Origin: Flavobacteriales bacterium UBA7690
GTDB taxonomy: Bacteria; Bacteroidota; Bacteroidia; Flavobacteriales_F; PHOS-HE28
Reading direction: 5' to 3'
NCBI GenBank assembly: GCA_002482775.1
Contig: DLGQ01000109.1
Coordinates: forward strand, 54,765-118,764
DNA: 64,000 nucleotides
Made by a program: the position numbers and the translations under genes. Positions 62,163 to 64,000 of the stretch are shown one piece after another (position 1 is the first letter of the stretch; each line of letters opens with the position of its first letter). Under the pieces are notes generated by a model. That model had not been told where the DNA came from. It did no database searches and saw only the letters and a list, made by a program, of their open reading frames with translations.

Positions 62163-62981
62163 ATGTCAGCCCTTGTCGTTCCTGCGCGCGTGTCCACATC
62201 GGAGGGTGCTGTCAGCACGCAGCGTGATGACCTGCTCGTGGTCGAGGAGCCCTTGGAGATCAGGTTGGGTCATGGTCCTGAGCATGATCGTCGAGAGGTA
62301 CGGTTGAGCGTTACCATGCGCACACCGGGGCATGATGAGGATCTGGTCCGAGGCTTCCTATACACCGAAGGCATCGTGCGGGATCAAACGGACCTGTTAC
62401 GGATCGCCCCTTGCGTGAACGTGAAGGACGAAGAACAGGGGAATGTGATCCGCGCCGAATTGCATCCGGAGGTGGAGGTCGACCCTGTGCGGTGGCAGCG
62501 CAACTTCTACACCACCAGCAGCTGTGGCGTATGCGGCAAGAGCAGCATCGAGGCCGTACATGTCCAATGCGAGAAGCCCATCGTACCGTTCGGGCCGGTG
62601 GATCAGGAGATGATCATCGCATTACCGGATAGGATGCGCGCGGCCCAGACCGTGTTCCGCCACACCGGGGGTATTCATGCCGCCGCGCTCTTCAACGATC
62701 AGGGTGTGTTGGTCCTGCTTCGCGAAGATGTCGGTCGGCACAACGCTGTGGACAAGGTCATCGGTGAGGCGTTGCTAACGGGTGTTCCGCTGCGTGCATG
62801 CCAGCTCTTGGTCAGCGGCCGCGCTGGTTTCGAGCTCGTACAAAAGTGCATCGTGGCCGGTATTCCCTTGATGGCGGCCATCGGTGCACCATCGTCGCTT
62901 GCCGTTCAACTCGCGAAAGAGAGCGGCCTTACGCTCATCGGTTTCCTGCGCGGTGATCGTTTCAACTGCTATGCACCATGA
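62163..62981 (+). CDS. fdhD: FdhD formate dehydrogenase sulfurtransferase
   Basis: 272 aa from the ATG at 62163, because the N-terminal part of the longer frame overlaps tag. The segments GHDEDLVRGFLYTEGIV, FYTTSSCGVCGK (the CxxC sulfur-carrying site), VFRHTGGIHAAALF and LREDVGRHNAVDKVIGEAL are the family landmarks. FdhD passes sulfur from IscS to the Mo-bis-MGD cofactor of formate dehydrogenase. A TACCTTGG box at 62151-62158 lies 4 bases upstream. It supports a formate dehydrogenase elsewhere in the genome. Confidence 0.93.
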   Translation: MSALVVPARVSTSEGAVSTQRDDLLVVEEPLEIRLGHGPEHDRREVRLSVTMRTPGHDEDLVRGFLYTEGIVRDQTDLLRIAPCVNVKDEEQGNVIRAELHPEVEVDPVRWQRNFYTTSSCGVCGKSSIEAVHVQCEKPIVPFGPVDQEMIIALPDRMRAAQTVFRHTGGIHAAALFNDQGVLVLLREDVGRHNAVDKVIGEALLTGVPLRACQLLVSGRAGFELVQKCIVAGIPLMAAIGAPSSLAVQLAKESGLTLIGFLRGDRFNCYAP

Positions 62982-63559
62982 TGGACGAGTCCACTCCCCA
63001 TAAGAAGCGCATCGCCGCGCTCACGAAAGAACACATTGCCGTGGTCCCGTACGATCCCGCATGGCCGCAGCGCTTTTTGGAATTGGAAGGACGGCTGAAG
63101 AAGTTGCTGCCGAAGAACCTCGTGCAACGCATCGCCCACATCGGCAGTACTGCTGTACCCGGCCTGAGCGCGAAACCCATCATCGATGTGCAGGTGGAGG
63201 TCAATGACCTGCAAGAGGTGCGTGATAGGGTGGTGCCGATGATGGAAGAGGAGGGCTACGAATTCATCTGGCGTCCCAGCATCGGTGAGAACGCACCGTT
63301 CTATGCGTGGTTCATCAAACGCAACGAAAAGGGCGAACGCACGGAGCATGTGCACATCGTGGCCCCGGACCATGTCAGCGCAGAGCGGATCATGTTCCGC
63401 GACATCCTACGCAGGCATCCCGAAGAAGCCACTGCCTACGAGGAGCTGAAGAGCACGCTCGCCAAGAAATACGCTAAGGATCGTGTGGCGTATACACAGG
63501 GCAAGAGCGAATTCATCCAAGCCATCCTGCGCAAAGGCCGCGATGGAAAGTTGAAATGA
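62978..63559 (+). CDS. GrpB family protein (UPF0157)
   Basis: 193 aa starting at 62978 (MMDESTPHKKRI), which overlaps the fdhD stop by ATGA. The nucleotidyltransferase-like core is visible: VVPYDPAWPQRFLELEGRL, RIAHIGSTAVPGLSAKPIIDVQV, and EHVHIVAPDH. GrpB proteins are of the NTase superfamily and have unclear function. The length is normal. The coupling to fdhD may be incidental. Confidence 0.85.
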   Translation: MMDESTPHKKRIAALTKEHIAVVPYDPAWPQRFLELEGRLKKLLPKNLVQRIAHIGSTAVPGLSAKPIIDVQVEVNDLQEVRDRVVPMMEEEGYEFIWRPSIGENAPFYAWFIKRNEKGERTEHVHIVAPDHVSAERIMFRDILRRHPEEATAYEELKSTLAKKYAKDRVAYTQGKSEFIQAILRKGRDGKLK

Positions 63560-63616
63560 GAACGGACGTGATGGCGGAACGAAAGAGCGTGTCCACCTGC
63601 TCCGGTGGGGGTCGGG

Positions 63617-63994
63617 TTACTTCGAACTGAGCAACCACGCGTGCGTGTGGTCGCCTTTGGCCGAACGCCAGAAGTAGCAGAACCGGTCGCGTTTGCTGTT
63701 GAGCAGCGCTTGCACTTCCGGATGATCCTTGTGGGGATAGAACATGCGGATACGGCCGTTGTTCGCATCCAAGGTCGGAGCTGGAAGAACACCTTCGGCA
63801 ACGAACGATACCTGTAAGCTTCGAGCCGTGCTGCCACTCCGTGCCGGCAAGCCCAGGAAAAGCAGGTCGCCGTTCGCGGTGGGTACCGCACGTGTAACAC
63901 GCATCACCTCAAGCGCACCGGAACTGCCGAGATGGAGTGCTGTGCGAAGACCTCCTTCCTTGAACTGGTCGGGAGCGTGTACTGGGGAGCCCAT
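63617..63994 (-). CDS. Hypothetical protein at window edge
   Basis: At most 125 aa if the ATG at 63994 is the start. The frame stays open to the window end, so the true start may lie outside. Segments ALEVMRVTRAVPTANGDLLFLG and RIRMFYPHKDHPEVQALLNSKRDRFCYFWRS look like real protein, with no signal peptide visible in this part. I do not recognise the family. It is convergent with the grpB gene. Confidence 0.5.
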   Translation of the reverse strand: MGSPVHAPDQFKEGGLRTALHLGSSGALEVMRVTRAVPTANGDLLFLGLPARSGSTARSLQVSFVAEGVLPAPTLDANNGRIRMFYPHKDHPEVQALLNSKRDRFCYFWRSAKGDHTHAWLLSSK

Positions 63995-64000
63995 GGTGAT

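Noticed and set aside
1..64000. CRISPR array, phage or defence island
   Set aside because: No regular spaced repeats, Cas, integrase, restriction or toxin-antitoxin genes recognised on either strand.

Overview
The window looks like chromosomal DNA of a fairly GC-rich member of the Bacteroidota, most likely Flavobacteriales-like. The evidence is a set of at least seven secreted proteins with C-terminal type IX secretion (T9SS type A) sorting domains, a MurF-Alr fusion, a MoaC-MogA fusion, a DUF4271 protein next to HemD, the GreA-like protein often mislabelled 3-oxoacyl-ACP synthase, and several promoter-like boxes close to TA-N2-TTTG, the Bacteroidota -7 element. No tRNA, rRNA, CRISPR array, transposase or phage gene was recognised.

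Layout. 1-3.2 kb: cell-surface and hypothetical genes, including one broken by a frameshift. 3.4-8.2 kb: a 1608-residue T9SS protein with a gingipain(C25)-like head and eight near-identical Ig-like repeats. 8.6-11 kb: an SGNH/DltD-like protein with an MBOAT O-acyltransferase, a likely glycan acylation pair. 11.2-12.2 kb: two tandem SpoIIAA/STAS-like paralogues. 12.2-17.4 kb: glutaryl-CoA dehydrogenase-like enzyme, DUF4271, hemD, rnpA, yidD and a C-terminal processing protease. 17.4-20.7 kb: an envelope-glycan group (O-antigen ligase, GT9, GT2). 20.7-24.4 kb: a subtilase-like T9SS protein with an unusual active site, another T9SS protein, and the relic of a third. 24.6-32.1 kb: murF-alr, tdk, and a chain of overlapping genes (hypothetical, M28 peptidase, rsmI, then a secreted protein and a quinone oxidoreductase). 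32.3-36.7 kb: a T9SS protein and a tricorn-like S41 protease. 36.8-37.6 kb: a small lower-GC gene between two inverted copies of a 26-bp palindromic repeat. 37.6-43 kb: DUF4197, a frameshifted secreted protein, a tandem pair of secreted paralogues, a GreA-like factor, a fatty-acid desaturase and a cold-shock protein. 43-50.9 kb: two FG-GAP/ASPIC-UnbV T9SS proteins around a diheme lipoprotein and a DAHP synthase-chorismate mutase, then a lipoprotein. 51-63 kb: molybdenum-cofactor genes (ThiF/MoeB-like, TauE-like transporter, moeA, mobA, moaD, moaE, moaC-mogA, then moaA and fdhD), interspersed with a metalloprotease-like lipoprotein, a nucleoid-associated protein, a delta-60 beta-propeller T9SS protein, tag and a GrpB protein.

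How it fits together. The Mo-cofactor genes cover almost the whole pathway from GTP to finished cofactor, and FdhD points to a formate dehydrogenase encoded outside the window. Much of the rest serves the envelope: T9SS cargo, glycan assembly and acylation, and peptidoglycan precursor synthesis. Translational coupling through ATGA or GTGA overlaps is common. The possible novelties are the repeat-bounded gene at 36.8-37.3 kb and its palindrome family, the subtilase with altered catalytic positions, the concerted Ig repeats, several decayed or frameshifted genes, and a pattern of promoter boxes so close to start codons that some transcripts may be leaderless. I did not find a clear new defence or mobile system.
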